A stretch of 57,962 nt of DNA, from the NCBI GenBank assembly GCA_030446625.1, contig JAUJMY010000006.1:98046-156007 (forward strand), given 5' to 3'. The position numbers and the translations under genes are program-made. Positions 30,253 to 38,727 of the stretch are shown here, in pieces; within the stretch, counting starts at the first letter, position 1, and every line of letters begins with the position of its first letter. Origin of the DNA: Gaiellaceae bacterium (lineage in GTDB: Bacteria > Actinomycetota > Thermoleophilia > Gaiellales > Gaiellaceae). Below the pieces are notes generated by a model that saw only the letters and a program-made list of their open reading frames with translations, had not been told where the DNA came from and made no database searches.

Positions 30253-32730
30253 GTGGTCAGCCGTCACGACACCGGGACGCGACTCCACAGGCGCTGGCGA
30301 TGGGGGACGCTCTACGCGCGATTCCTCCTCCGTCGCTTGGCGCGAGCCGTGCGCTACCGACTGCGTCTGCAACGCGAGCAGTACCCGGCCCCCCCGCTCC
30401 CGTTCCCGCCGCTCGTCAACGAGCCGGCGCCGCTCTTCCGCGGCGCGCAGGTAGCTCTCGGTCGCGCCCTCGGGCGCGGCTATCTGTGGTTCGACCGCCT
30501 TCGCGAGCACTTCCGCATCGAACGCAGCCGCCTTCGCGACCGCTTCGGCGGGCCAAGGCTGGCGATGGCCCTGGTCCGCCAGCAAGGGCGCCTGCTGGCC
30601 TCAGTCCTCACCTTGATCATTGCCGGCTTTACCGCCGACGTCGTTGTCACTCGGTATGGCCATCACCTCGCGGCCCTGCCCGGCGGCCACTTCCTCGCCC
30701 GCCGCCTGAACGGACCGAGCCCGGCGACGGTCGATAGCGCCCTGACGGCGACGGCGACCGCGACGGGCGCCGTCCTCGGCCTCGTCCTGACCATCTCCCT
30801 GATCACGTTCCAGACGACCGCCACCCGCTACCGTAGTGATCGCATCGTCGCCTTCCTAGTCCGCGAGCGGGTCGGCTCGGTCGTCGTACGCTTGCTCGCC
30901 GCCGGCTTCCTCTTCTCGCTCTGGCTGCTCTACCTGCGTGACGTCGTCACGGGGTATCCGCCCTACGTCTCGACGGTGCTGGCCGTCGCCGTCGCGACCG
31001 CCGGCATTGGCAGCCTGATCGGCTACCGCTTGCACGCGCTCTTGGGGTTGGCCCCGGAGAACGTCTTCTTGGCTCTTGAGCGCGAAGTGCGGCGCGAGCT
31101 GTCACGGCTGACGCGAAAGCGGCCGGGACGTTCGGTCGAGGCTCACTCCCGCCGCACCGCTGAGAGTGATCTCGAGATCGCCAAGGACATGCTGCGTACG
31201 CTCGCCGCGGCGAGCGACTGGCGTGGCAGCGCCGCCGGAGTCGCGATGCTCGGGCGCGTGCTCGACGACTACATCCGCTTCAAGCGCACACTTCCCGAAC
31301 GCAGCCAATGGTTCCGGCCGATGCCGGTTCGGCTCGGAAGCGACGCTTACGCGATCACCCTCAACTTCGCCCGCCTTGGCCGGTTACCCGTGACCGACGT
31401 GCAGCCTGAGCGGGACTGGTTTGAGCGCGAGATCTACGAGGCGGTCGACCTCGTACCGGCCGCCGGCCTGGAGGAAGCCACGCTCCGCAACGCTGTTTTC
31501 ATCCTCCACGGGCACGTCTTGCAGCTGGCCTGGGCTGCCCAGGAATGGCCGGTGCTCGACCACGCCTTCGCCTCCGCCGAGGCGCTGGCGACGGCGCCGG
31601 AGGTCGTCGGCGCTGCCTCGGCCGGGTTCCTCGAGCTGCCCTGGGTCGCCGTCCACGATGTCGCCCGCGGCCTAAGCTCGTCGCCCGAGCAAATCGTCGC
31701 CAACAGGCCCTGGCGAATGGACGCGCCGCGCCGGCTGCCGCGTAGCGCCCGGGAAATCGCCGACGAGCTCGGTCGCAAGATCCGCAAGGAGATCGCTCTA
31801 ACCGGCGCCGTCGTGACGCCGGAGGCGGCAATGATCGCGGAGCTCACGCCGCCCTGGGAACAGCTAGCGCACGAGAAGCAGACGCACTACCTCGCACGTT
31901 CCGTGACGCTCGCGACGGCCCATCTGCACGCTGTCGTCGAGGCGCAGTCAGCGACGCAGGCGGCTACTGCGGCGGAGACGACGCTGCGCATCCTCGTCCT
32001 CGCCTATGCTGAAGGGGCAAGGCCGCTCGTCGATATGACCGCGCTGCAACTCGACGTCGCCGCCGCGTATCAGCTAGCCGCGGCCAGCGAGCGCCTTCAA
32101 CTCCGCGAGGAGGGCGTCTGGGTCGCCCTCAGGACCTTCGCCGAACGCGGCGAGGTCAAGCTCGCCGTCGACCTGCTCAAGGTCGCATGCGCCATCGACT
32201 TGTTTGAGCAAATGGCGGTCGCTGAGCGGTCGGCCGACGCCGCAACCGGCGTTGGCCCGGTGGGCGCGACGACTTCATCGCCCGACGCGACCGTCGCGCT
32301 CCGGCGCTTCGAGCTGTTGCTGCACTTCTCCTATGTATATGGCTGGGCCGAGTACCACCAGGTGTCGGGCGTGCTCGAGCTCATCGATCCGCTGCTCGTA
32401 TCACTCTTCCCGCTCGAGAAGTTGCTACCGACCTTGGCTGAGAGTCCGTCTGTCCTGACCTGGTCGTTTCGCGCCGGCGTCAAGCATCGCACCTGGTTCC
32501 AACCGCTCCTGCAGGCGATCCATGCGCTGCCGCAGGTCCCGGTTTTTGAACCCGGCGCAATCGGCTATGACTTGGCCCGCGAACACCCGTCGCCACTGAT
32601 CCGCGACTGGCGCGACTACGACGACATCGACGATCTCATCGAAAAGATGATCGAAGAGGTCGTCGTGCTCAACGTGCGCCGCCGCCTCGTCGAGCTGATC
32701 GAGGAGCGGATTGCGGAGCTCGGCGGATGA
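30253..32730 (+). CDS. Large DUF2254-like membrane protein
   Basis: The 825-residue product has an Arg-rich N-terminus and then about four transmembrane helices between residues 110 and 270 (LLASVLTLIIAGFTADVVV; ATGAVLGLVLTISLITF; LLAAGFLFSLWLLYL; VLAVAVATAGIGSLIGY). The stretch between helices two and three resembles DUF2254 (TISLITFQTTATRYRSDRIV). About 550 cytoplasmic, mostly helical residues follow. No enzymatic motif is visible. The GTG start at 30253 is uncertain; a start nearer residue 105 is possible. It is translationally coupled (ATGA) to two small genes that I cannot identify. Confidence 0.75.
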   Translation: MVSRHDTGTRLHRRWRWGTLYARFLLRRLARAVRYRLRLQREQYPAPPLPFPPLVNEPAPLFRGAQVALGRALGRGYLWFDRLREHFRIERSRLRDRFGGPRLAMALVRQQGRLLASVLTLIIAGFTADVVVTRYGHHLAALPGGHFLARRLNGPSPATVDSALTATATATGAVLGLVLTISLITFQTTATRYRSDRIVAFLVRERVGSVVVRLLAAGFLFSLWLLYLRDVVTGYPPYVSTVLAVAVATAGIGSLIGYRLHALLGLAPENVFLALEREVRRELSRLTRKRPGRSVEAHSRRTAESDLEIAKDMLRTLAAASDWRGSAAGVAMLGRVLDDYIRFKRTLPERSQWFRPMPVRLGSDAYAITLNFARLGRLPVTDVQPERDWFEREIYEAVDLVPAAGLEEATLRNAVFILHGHVLQLAWAAQEWPVLDHAFASAEALATAPEVVGAASAGFLELPWVAVHDVARGLSSSPEQIVANRPWRMDAPRRLPRSAREIADELGRKIRKEIALTGAVVTPEAAMIAELTPPWEQLAHEKQTHYLARSVTLATAHLHAVVEAQSATQAATAAETTLRILVLAYAEGARPLVDMTALQLDVAAAYQLAAASERLQLREEGVWVALRTFAERGEVKLAVDLLKVACAIDLFEQMAVAERSADAATGVGPVGATTSSPDATVALRRFELLLHFSYVYGWAEYHQVSGVLELIDPLLVSLFPLEKLLPTLAESPSVLTWSFRAGVKHRTWFQPLLQAIHALPQVPVFEPGAIGYDLAREHPSPLIRDWRDYDDIDDLIEKMIEEVVVLNVRRRLVELIEERIAELGG

Positions 32731-33080
32731 GGCGGCGCGCGGTCTCGAGCGGCGGCTTCCTCGGCGCCGACCGCTTCGCCGAGTTCGCCCTCGGCCTGCA
32801 CTACGACGTCGCAGAAAGCTTCGCTGCCTCGCGCGCGCACGCCGCCGCCGAACACTTCACATTCACGGTCATCCCGAGTCTGAGCGGCCTCGACGTCTTC
32901 GGCGAAGACATCGAGGCGCTGCGCCACGTACGCGAGCGAGCCCTCGACCGCTGGCACCGCCGAGACTTCTGGGGCAACGCGCTCAGCGCCGAGCACGCGT
33001 TGCAATGGTGCGCGGGGCAGCTACTCGACAATGGTCGCTGTTATCTGCGCGTACAGTACGGGGGGAGCAGCCAACCGTGA
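32727..33080 (+). CDS. Unknown protein, second gene of the DUF2254-like cassette
   Basis: The 117-residue product starts MRRRAVSSGGFLGADRFAEF and overlaps the membrane protein stop by four bases. It is soluble and mixed alpha/beta (EHFTFTVIPSLSGLDVFGEDIEALRHVRERALDRWHRRDFWG). I recognise no domain. Its stop overlaps the start of the next gene, so the three are a tight operon. Confidence 0.7.
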   Translation: MRRRAVSSGGFLGADRFAEFALGLHYDVAESFAASRAHAAAEHFTFTVIPSLSGLDVFGEDIEALRHVRERALDRWHRRDFWGNALSAEHALQWCAGQLLDNGRCYLRVQYGGSSQP

Positions 33081-33753
33081 CCGAACGGATTGACTTCCTC
33101 GCGCCGGAGACGATCGCGGCACGACGCTCCGGCGGCAACGTCGTCTATGAACAGTACGTCAGCCGCCACGCCTTCGCCGGCGCCGCCGAGCAGTGGCATG
33201 AATTCGCCGCATCAGAGGTCGTCGCAATGCGCTGGCCACTCAACGAACCAGCCGGGCGTCGGCCGCCGACGCTCACGGCAATCCATTCCGGCCGCCGCAC
33301 GGAGCTGATGATGGAACGCACGCACTACGGCCTGCGCGCCGCGGCCCATCCCGACGACTCCTGGCTCCCGCTCGTCCGCGCGCGTGCCGGCGCGTACCAA
33401 GACGCGCTTGAGCGAGTCGACAACGCCTCGACCGCGTCGCCGACGTGCTCTTCGATGTCCCAGTCAACAATGCCACCGAGTTCTTCCAGCTCGAGCGCCT
33501 CTGCCGGCAGCGCGAGGCCGCGGCGGCGGTCCGCACCTACCTCCTCGACTGCTGGAACGAGCAGTGGCTCGCGCGTTGGAGCGCGATCAATGGTTGGGCT
33601 CCCGTACAGCTGCGCTTCCGCGCCCAGCTGTTCAGCGCCGAGGAATGGCGCCAGCTGCGTGCCGATCTCCTCACCGGTCGGGCGACGATCGCCGACGTCG
33701 GCGCAGCCTTTGAGATTGAGCGCGAAGAGATCAAACGCCACGACCGTGATTGA
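33077..33753 (+). CDS. Unknown protein, third gene of the cassette (frameshifted)
   Basis: Reading starts at GTG 33077 (VTERIDFLAPETIAARRSGG) and stays open to about 33424 (ALERVDN). The continuation RLDRVADVLFDVPVNNATEF is in the next frame and ends at 33753. Restoring one C (AACCGCCTC for AACGCCTC) joins them into about 225 residues. The joined protein is helical and charged, with several Trp residues (WNEQWLARWSAINGW). No known domain is recognised. The break resembles the C losses seen in rpoC, so the gene is probably intact in the organism. Confidence 0.6.
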
Positions 33754-34553
33754 GCGTACGCCGGAACCCGCCCGGGCAGCGCCGACTCTTTCGGCCGTTT
33801 GCGCTGTCGTCGATGTCGCTCATGCAGGGCAGATCTTGCAGCGCACGAGGGAGCAGCGCACGACGGGAATCAGTACTCGTTAGACGCATCGATCGCGGTT
33901 CTAGTGCGCGTCAGACGTCGCGGAAGGGGACTCGACGCACCGGATCGAGCTCCGACTCGCGTGCAGCGCAAGACCGGACCCCCGCTCCCCCAGGGACGTC
34001 TCGCCGGACAGGTGCCACGCGCGGCGCTCGGCGATGCGCTCCTTTTAGGTCACCAGCACGTTCCCGGGCGCCGATCTGTACTTCGAGTTTCTCGACGGAG
34101 GCGCACCAGCCGACGAACGACCCTCCGCGAGCGTCCTCCTCCACCGACGTTCCGGGAGCGTCCTGCACCCAGACGCCAGGTGCGACCGCTACAGCCGTCG
34201 CACGACCTTCGTCCGAGCCGAGAGCGGTGTCCATCCGCTCCGGCACGACCGCTCGGGGGACCGGGGGGGGGTGTGGGGTTCTGGTGTTGCCGCGAAACCC
34301 GCGCGTCCCGCCAGGGCGGCGGGCTGCGGGTGGGCCCGCGCGTCCGGGGGGTTCGACGGCGGAGGCTCACCGGGCGGCTGAAGGAGAAGGACTCGGGAGC
34401 GAGTTCCGATTGAGCGTGTTGCGGCGCAAGACCTGACCCCAATCCGCGGGCAGCGGGACGCGGCGCTCCGGGATGCCCAGCAGCATTTCGAGCCCGTGAA
34501 GCTCCTCGAAGCGCGACCCGGCGCCCCAGTCCGGTTTCCCACCGCGGTTTTTC
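33754..34553. other. 800 bases without a supportable gene
   Basis: Open frames here lack plausible starts or protein-like composition. The right part (about 34350-34410) looks like the decayed 3' end of a RAYT transposase gene (RRRL...GRLKEKD, then TGA), followed by a REP sequence, in the same order as at the intact RAYT. A run of nine G lies at 34263-34271. Confidence 0.55.
34416..34440 (-). repeat. REP sequence next to a RAYT remnant
   Basis: TGTTGCGGCGCAAGACCTGACCCC is the same repeat as at 57807-57830, differing at two or three bases. TTGCGGCGCAA is its palindromic core. It lies just after a TGA that ends a RAYT-like C-terminus, matching the layout at the intact transposase. Confidence 0.75.
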
Positions 34554-37328
34554 CTAGAAACCGTACTTCTCGTAGCGGCGCCTGAACGCCTCTTCGCTGC
34601 CCTCCATGACCTCCTCTACAGCGAGGCGGACGGCTGGACGATCAAGGGCTCCAACCGCGTCGACTCCGTCGATCTTCATTCGAACTCCACGGCCGTCGAT
34701 CGCCTGAAGGGCGTAGATCAACTCGGCATCGCCGTTGACCGGAAGGTTCGGATCGTGCGTCGAGAGGATGATCTGACGTCGTTCCTTGATCTGGCGAAGT
34801 AGCGGCACGAGTTGCCGATACGTGAACTCGTTATCGAGATCGTCTTCCGGTTGGTCGATTACGGCGGGAGCGTCGTCATCAACGAGGAGAAGCGTCAAGA
34901 TGGCCGTCGACTTCTGGCCGACCGAGAGGCCGGTCTCGAGGTCACCTGCGAGCGAGCCATCGTCGCGGAAGAGCCTCACCACGAGCTTGTCCGGCACGCG
35001 GATGAGCTCGATCATCGCACACGCCGCTGGTGTACACCACTCGACCAGCACTTCGGATCTGCGGTCTCGCACCTCCCACGGAAAACCGTTCGGTCGCGCG
35101 CCGCCCCGAAGCTGGCTAACCCAAGTGGCGAACACGGCCGTGGGCGCTTCGCCTTCCGGCGACTCTCGCACAGCGTGGTCGAGCAGACTGCGCCAGTCGT
35201 CGTCCGTGATTCGTCGGCGATCGCGAACGTACGCCTCCATTGCGTCTCGAAAGGCATCGTCGTCGCCGAACGGCTCGACCGACACCGTGACGACTGGCGT
35301 GTTCGCTGAGGTCCGCGGAACAGCGCCCTCGAGAAAAGCAGCCTTCTCCTGACGCACGTGTTGTTGCTGCCGCCAAACGTCATGCAGTTCCGTGATCGCA
35401 TCGTTTCGCGCCGCTGCAGCGTCATCTAGTTCAGCGATAGTCCTCTTCGTTTCAACAACCTGCTCACGTCGGTCCCGAGCGAGAGCTTCGTACTCCAGGT
35501 ATTGCTCAGGGTCCGTCCCCTGTTCTTCGAGCTGGCGACGGAGCTTCTCGTACTCCGCTTCTCGCTCTTCGTACTTCCGCGTCCATTCGCCGAGGTCGCG
35601 GCCGGCCGCGGCAATAGCCTGCTCGAACGCGGTCAGCGCGGCGCGTACAGCATCTCGCAACGCCGCCTCGGCCTCCCTGACACGTTCCCGGAAGCGCTTG
35701 ACCTCTACCTCCTCGGACACCGGTTCAACGGCGTCGACGTGGCTCGTTCGCACCACGTCGGAAACTGCCGAAGCCGCGGCTTCGGCAGCCTTCTGGAGTT
35801 CTCCAAGTTCACGCTGCGCCTCCAACGTCGCGCGCCACTGCTCAAGCGGAGCAGCGAGCGCGTGCAAGCTCTCAAGACGCTTCCTCGCGTCCAGCTCTTC
35901 GGTCTCGAGTTCGCGCAGGCGCTTCTCGATTTCGGGACGCATCGCTAATCGAAGGTTCAGCTCCCTCAGGCGACCGATGATGTCGGCTTCCGCGCGACGT
36001 AGCTCCTCAAGCCGCTCCAGCACGAGGTTGTCGAGGAGTTGCGCCCGAGCTTCACGACTTTCCGCAATCGCGTAGATCTCCCTCTGGCTGAAGAACCGCA
36101 CGGGGAAGAACTTGGGGAAGTCGGGCACGGGTTCTCCTTGCACGACGGTCCCTCCACTACCGTCGTTTCGGAGGATCCAGTTCGCACCGTCGCGCTCGAC
36201 CTCGACCTCGACCAGCGTGTCGCCACGAATAGTCCGGCGCAGTTTCTCGTAGTTGGTCTTTGCCTCTTCCCCTTCGATCGCGCCGCCCTGGCCCAGCACT
36301 AGACGGAGATACTCGATGACCGTTGACTTTCCCGTTCCGCCTCCGCCGATGAGCGTGTTCATGTTCGGACTGAGCCAGATCTCCTGATCGCCCAGGAAGG
36401 CGGCTCGTCGAACGCTGAGGGAGACGATCCGCGGGTACGTAAAGCCCTCTTCAGGGCGCGCATCCCCGAAGCGGATGCGTGACTCGTGATCGATGAACGC
36501 CTGCCGTAGTCCCTCAACGGACGCGTCGCTCATCTTCAGCCACGAATGCCGGAAGCCAACGTAGTTCGTCGGATGCTCTGCCGTGTTCACCAGCTGCTTC
36601 GCGTCGGAATTGCAGATGCTGGCTACGGGGTACCGCCGCTTATAGCGGTCATCGGCGTTCATGAGAATGCTGCGAACCAGACTCGGCGGGCCATCGAGGT
36701 ACTCCGACCGCGGCCGCGGTAGCTCCATGCACAAGAACTCGTTGTTCCGAATCACCTCCATGCTCCACCACTGCTCAACCTGAGCACGGTCGAGGACGCC
36801 GGAATCGTTGGGGTGCGCCGCGAAGCAGATCCCTGGCACGGTCTTGTCGTCCTGGATCGTGCGCAGGATTCGGTCCAACGTCGCGTTCTCCTGGGAGATG
36901 GGCAGTGGTGCCCGGTTCTGGCCGAACCGCTGATTGGGTGGTAGCCCGAGCGCTGTGAGCTTGGCATCTACGGTCGCTAGCGGCGTCCTGCGCTCGAAGA
37001 TGCAGATCATGTGCGCCCCCCGGCCGATGGGCGCCGTTATCTCGAAGCCAGGGAAGACAGCAAGTTCGTAACCGAACTCGTCGCCTAGGTCCGCAGCCGC
37101 AGCCTCGATTTCCGGAATCAGCGACTCGTCCACGGACCGGGCGAAGTTGTGCTCCGTGATGGCGATGATCTCCAGGCCGAACTCGTAGGACTGTCGAACG
37201 AACGCTCGAGCAGCGGCGCGACGATCCGCAGTCGTTGGGTGCGCCGGCAGCGGCTCCCCGAGCCAGTGCGCGCTGTCCACCGGAGTCTGCATATGAAGGT
37301 CGGCCTTGTAGAAGCGGGCGTACTCCAC
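34554..37328 (-). CDS. TrlF-type PHP-domain SMC-like ATPase
   Basis: The product is about 924 residues. The N-terminal PHP phosphoesterase domain has metal-binding motifs KADLHMQT (about 8-15), AITEHN (56-61), AAHPND (170-175) and CNSDAK (239-244). An SMC/RecF-like ATPase follows with Walker A GGGGTGKST (328-336), a coiled coil at about 390-640, an ABC-type signature (GLSVGQKSTA) and Walker B VIDQPEDDLD with the H-loop STHDPN. This fusion is the TrlF family, found in mobile and defence-rich loci; its target is not established. GTG 37328 is a guess, and TTG 37361 is also possible. It is monocistronic. Confidence 0.85.
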   Translation of the reverse strand: MEYARFYKADLHMQTPVDSAHWLGEPLPAHPTTADRRAAARAFVRQSYEFGLEIIAITEHNFARSVDESLIPEIEAAAADLGDEFGYELAVFPGFEITAPIGRGAHMICIFERRTPLATVDAKLTALGLPPNQRFGQNRAPLPISQENATLDRILRTIQDDKTVPGICFAAHPNDSGVLDRAQVEQWWSMEVIRNNEFLCMELPRPRSEYLDGPPSLVRSILMNADDRYKRRYPVASICNSDAKQLVNTAEHPTNYVGFRHSWLKMSDASVEGLRQAFIDHESRIRFGDARPEEGFTYPRIVSLSVRRAAFLGDQEIWLSPNMNTLIGGGGTGKSTVIEYLRLVLGQGGAIEGEEAKTNYEKLRRTIRGDTLVEVEVERDGANWILRNDGSGGTVVQGEPVPDFPKFFPVRFFSQREIYAIAESREARAQLLDNLVLERLEELRRAEADIIGRLRELNLRLAMRPEIEKRLRELETEELDARKRLESLHALAAPLEQWRATLEAQRELGELQKAAEAAASAVSDVVRTSHVDAVEPVSEEVEVKRFRERVREAEAALRDAVRAALTAFEQAIAAAGRDLGEWTRKYEEREAEYEKLRRQLEEQGTDPEQYLEYEALARDRREQVVETKRTIAELDDAAAARNDAITELHDVWRQQQHVRQEKAAFLEGAVPRTSANTPVVTVSVEPFGDDDAFRDAMEAYVRDRRRITDDDWRSLLDHAVRESPEGEAPTAVFATWVSQLRGGARPNGFPWEVRDRRSEVLVEWCTPAACAMIELIRVPDKLVVRLFRDDGSLAGDLETGLSVGQKSTAILTLLLVDDDAPAVIDQPEDDLDNEFTYRQLVPLLRQIKERRQIILSTHDPNLPVNGDAELIYALQAIDGRGVRMKIDGVDAVGALDRPAVRLAVEEVMEGSEEAFRRRYEKYGF

Positions 37329-37549
37329 GGCCCGATTCTCGCACCGAACCTCGATGATCAACGATTGTCGGGGAGGATCGCATCGCCTACTCCTGCAGGC
37401 ACCGGACGAGACACGAGGGAACTGAGGGAACGGGAGCGCGGGAGCGGGTCCACACGCGCGGGCACTCGTCCTCGTGCGCTCCCTCGGGTTTGCGGGATTT
37501 TCGTGGTCGCGGCTTCCCGCGCTTGCCCCCCGGTTCCCCCTGAGAGTTC

Positions 37550-37597
37550 GATGGTAAAGGAGGGGGTCGAGACGGTTCGGGTCCGTCAAAGGGCTCT
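37550..37597 (+). repeat. Degenerate tRNA-Thr 3' half (att-like)
   Basis: ATGGTAAAGGAGGGGGTCGA, then GACGGTTCGGGTCCGTC and AAAGGGCT copy the tRNA-Thr 3' half from the anticodon loop to the discriminator, with a two-base insertion and a few changes. No 5' half is present, so this is not a tRNA gene. It fits a decayed attachment site between two insertions. Confidence 0.7.
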
Positions 37598-37654
37598 GCA
37601 AAAGCGCGACGCGGTGCGTTACGGCAGCGAGGCCCGGCGCGCGGCGGCCTGCAG

Positions 37655-37686
37655 TATAATGCCAATACGTCACGAACTACTGACGT
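37655..37686 (+). promoter_or_regulatory. TATAAT -10 and inverted-repeat operator of the HTH-MNT gene
   Basis: TATAAT at 37655-37660 is a perfect -10 box, rare in such GC-rich DNA. An inverted repeat ACGTCA (37667-37672), 8 bases, TGACGT (37681-37686) covers the expected transcription start and lies just upstream of the ATG at 37697. The product has an N-terminal winged helix, so negative autoregulation is likely. Confidence 0.7.
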
Positions 37687-37696
37687 TTTTTCACGA

Positions 37697-38287
37697 ATGC
37701 GTACCGCTGCTCCCGCTCCCCTTCCGCTCTTCCGCTCGGCCGGACAGGCACGCTTTCTCACCCACGTGTTCCTGTCGTACGGCCGTCCCGACGCGCCGCT
37801 AGCCGAGATCGCACGTGAGCTCGGGCTCGATCCTGCCGGCGTCACGCGCGAGGCGACGCGGCTCGAGCAGGCCGGCCTGATCACGTCGTCACGCGTCGGG
37901 CGGCAACGCCACGTCCGGGCCAATACCAACTCCCCCTACTACGAGCCGCTGCGCGACCTGCTCGCGCGCGCCTACGGGCCCCCACGGCTGATCGGTCGCC
38001 GCCTCGCCGAAGTGGACGGAATCGACCGAGCGATGATCTATGGATCGTGGGCGGCGCGCTACTACAACGCGCCAGGGCCTCCCCCGAACGACATCGACGT
38101 GCTCGTCGTCGGAGATCCTCCACGACGGGCGCTTGCGCGAGTGACCCGCGAGCTGAGCGATGAGCTCGGACTCGAGGTGGACGCGCACGTCGTCTCGCGC
38201 GCCGACTTCGACGACGGCAAGACCGGCTTCCTGCGAACGATCAAGCAGGGTCCCCTCATCGAGCTGGACGTGCGACCGAGCCAATGA
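37697..38287 (+). CDS. Winged-helix / nucleotidyltransferase (MNT) fusion, antitoxin-like
   Basis: The 196-residue product has a winged helix at about 20-75 (PLAEIARELGLDPAGVTREATRLEQAGLI) and a minimal nucleotidyltransferase domain with GSWAARYYN (116-124) and NDIDVLVVGD (131-140). These match the GS...D-x-D core of the MNT family. MNT partners of HEPN toxins inactivate them, in known cases by adding AMP. Here the DNA-binding domain is fused to the MNT, so one protein can both neutralise and repress. The stop overlaps the HEPN start (ATGA). Confidence 0.82.
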   Translation: MRTAAPAPLPLFRSAGQARFLTHVFLSYGRPDAPLAEIARELGLDPAGVTREATRLEQAGLITSSRVGRQRHVRANTNSPYYEPLRDLLARAYGPPRLIGRRLAEVDGIDRAMIYGSWAARYYNAPGPPPNDIDVLVVGDPPRRALARVTRELSDELGLEVDAHVVSRADFDDGKTGFLRTIKQGPLIELDVRPSQ

Positions 38288-38727
38288 GCCAGGAAGAACT
38301 CGACGATCTCGTCGCCGAAGGAGTAGTCGAGCCGGTCGCACCCGACCCGGAGACAGCACGCATCGAGCTCGAGCAGGCGAGGTTGCACATCGAAAGCTCG
38401 GCGGAGATCGCCGAACGCGATCCCGTGGCGGCATTCGCGATCGGGTACGACGCGATCCGCAAGGCGCTGTCCGCACACATGCGGGATCACGGCTACCGAG
38501 TCACCAAAGGGAAGGGGCATCACGCGCGGACCGGCCGTTATGCGATCGCCGCCCTCGACGATCCACGCCTCGAAGAGCACCTAGAGGCGTTCGACGAGCT
38601 CCGTCAGTTGCGGAACCAGTCGGAGTACGACGCCGTCCTGCTCGGTTTCGAAGACGTCAGTGACGCGCTCGCCCGTGCGGACGCGATCATCAGCGCGGTC
38701 GAGAAGGATTTGGAGGAAGACCGCTAG
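38284..38727 (+). CDS. HEPN-domain protein, toxin-like partner of the MNT gene
   Basis: The 147-residue all-helical product has the HEPN pattern: IELEQARLHIESSAEIAERD, FAIGYDAIRKALSAHM, GHHARTGRYAIAAL, and ELRQLRNQSEYDAVL. Active HEPN RNases use R-x4-6-H. Here the site reads R-N-x-x-x-Y (Arg110, Asn111, Tyr115), with Tyr in place of His. In HEPN-MNT pairs, Tyr in this motif is the residue that the MNT modifies, so the site may still be active. Its stop overlaps that of the convergent methyltransferase gene. Confidence 0.8.
   Translation: MSQEELDDLVAEGVVEPVAPDPETARIELEQARLHIESSAEIAERDPVAAFAIGYDAIRKALSAHMRDHGYRVTKGKGHHARTGRYAIAALDDPRLEEHLEAFDELRQLRNQSEYDAVLLGFEDVSDALARADAIISAVEKDLEEDR

Larger units (their letters stand above)
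37329..37696. other. Intergenic region holding an att-like fragment and a promoter/operator
   Basis: No gene is seen in these 368 bases. They contain the tRNA-Thr fragment (37550-37597) and the promoter/operator of the next gene (37655-37686), each listed separately. Confidence 0.6.

Noticed and set aside
33750..34436. Open frames of up to 228 codons in the gap after the cassette
   Set aside because: They have Ser/Arg-rich, low-complexity composition, no ribosome binding site, and overlap one another on both strands.
34814..34821. GCCGATAC inside the TrlF gene as another sigma-28-like promoter
   Set aside because: Sixteen bases upstream is GCGA, not TAAA or TCAA, and it lies within a coding region antisense to the gene, so it is a chance half-site.
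37550..37597. An intact second tRNA-Thr gene
   Set aside because: There is no 5' acceptor strand or D-arm, and the T-arm region has extra bases. It is a 3' fragment only.
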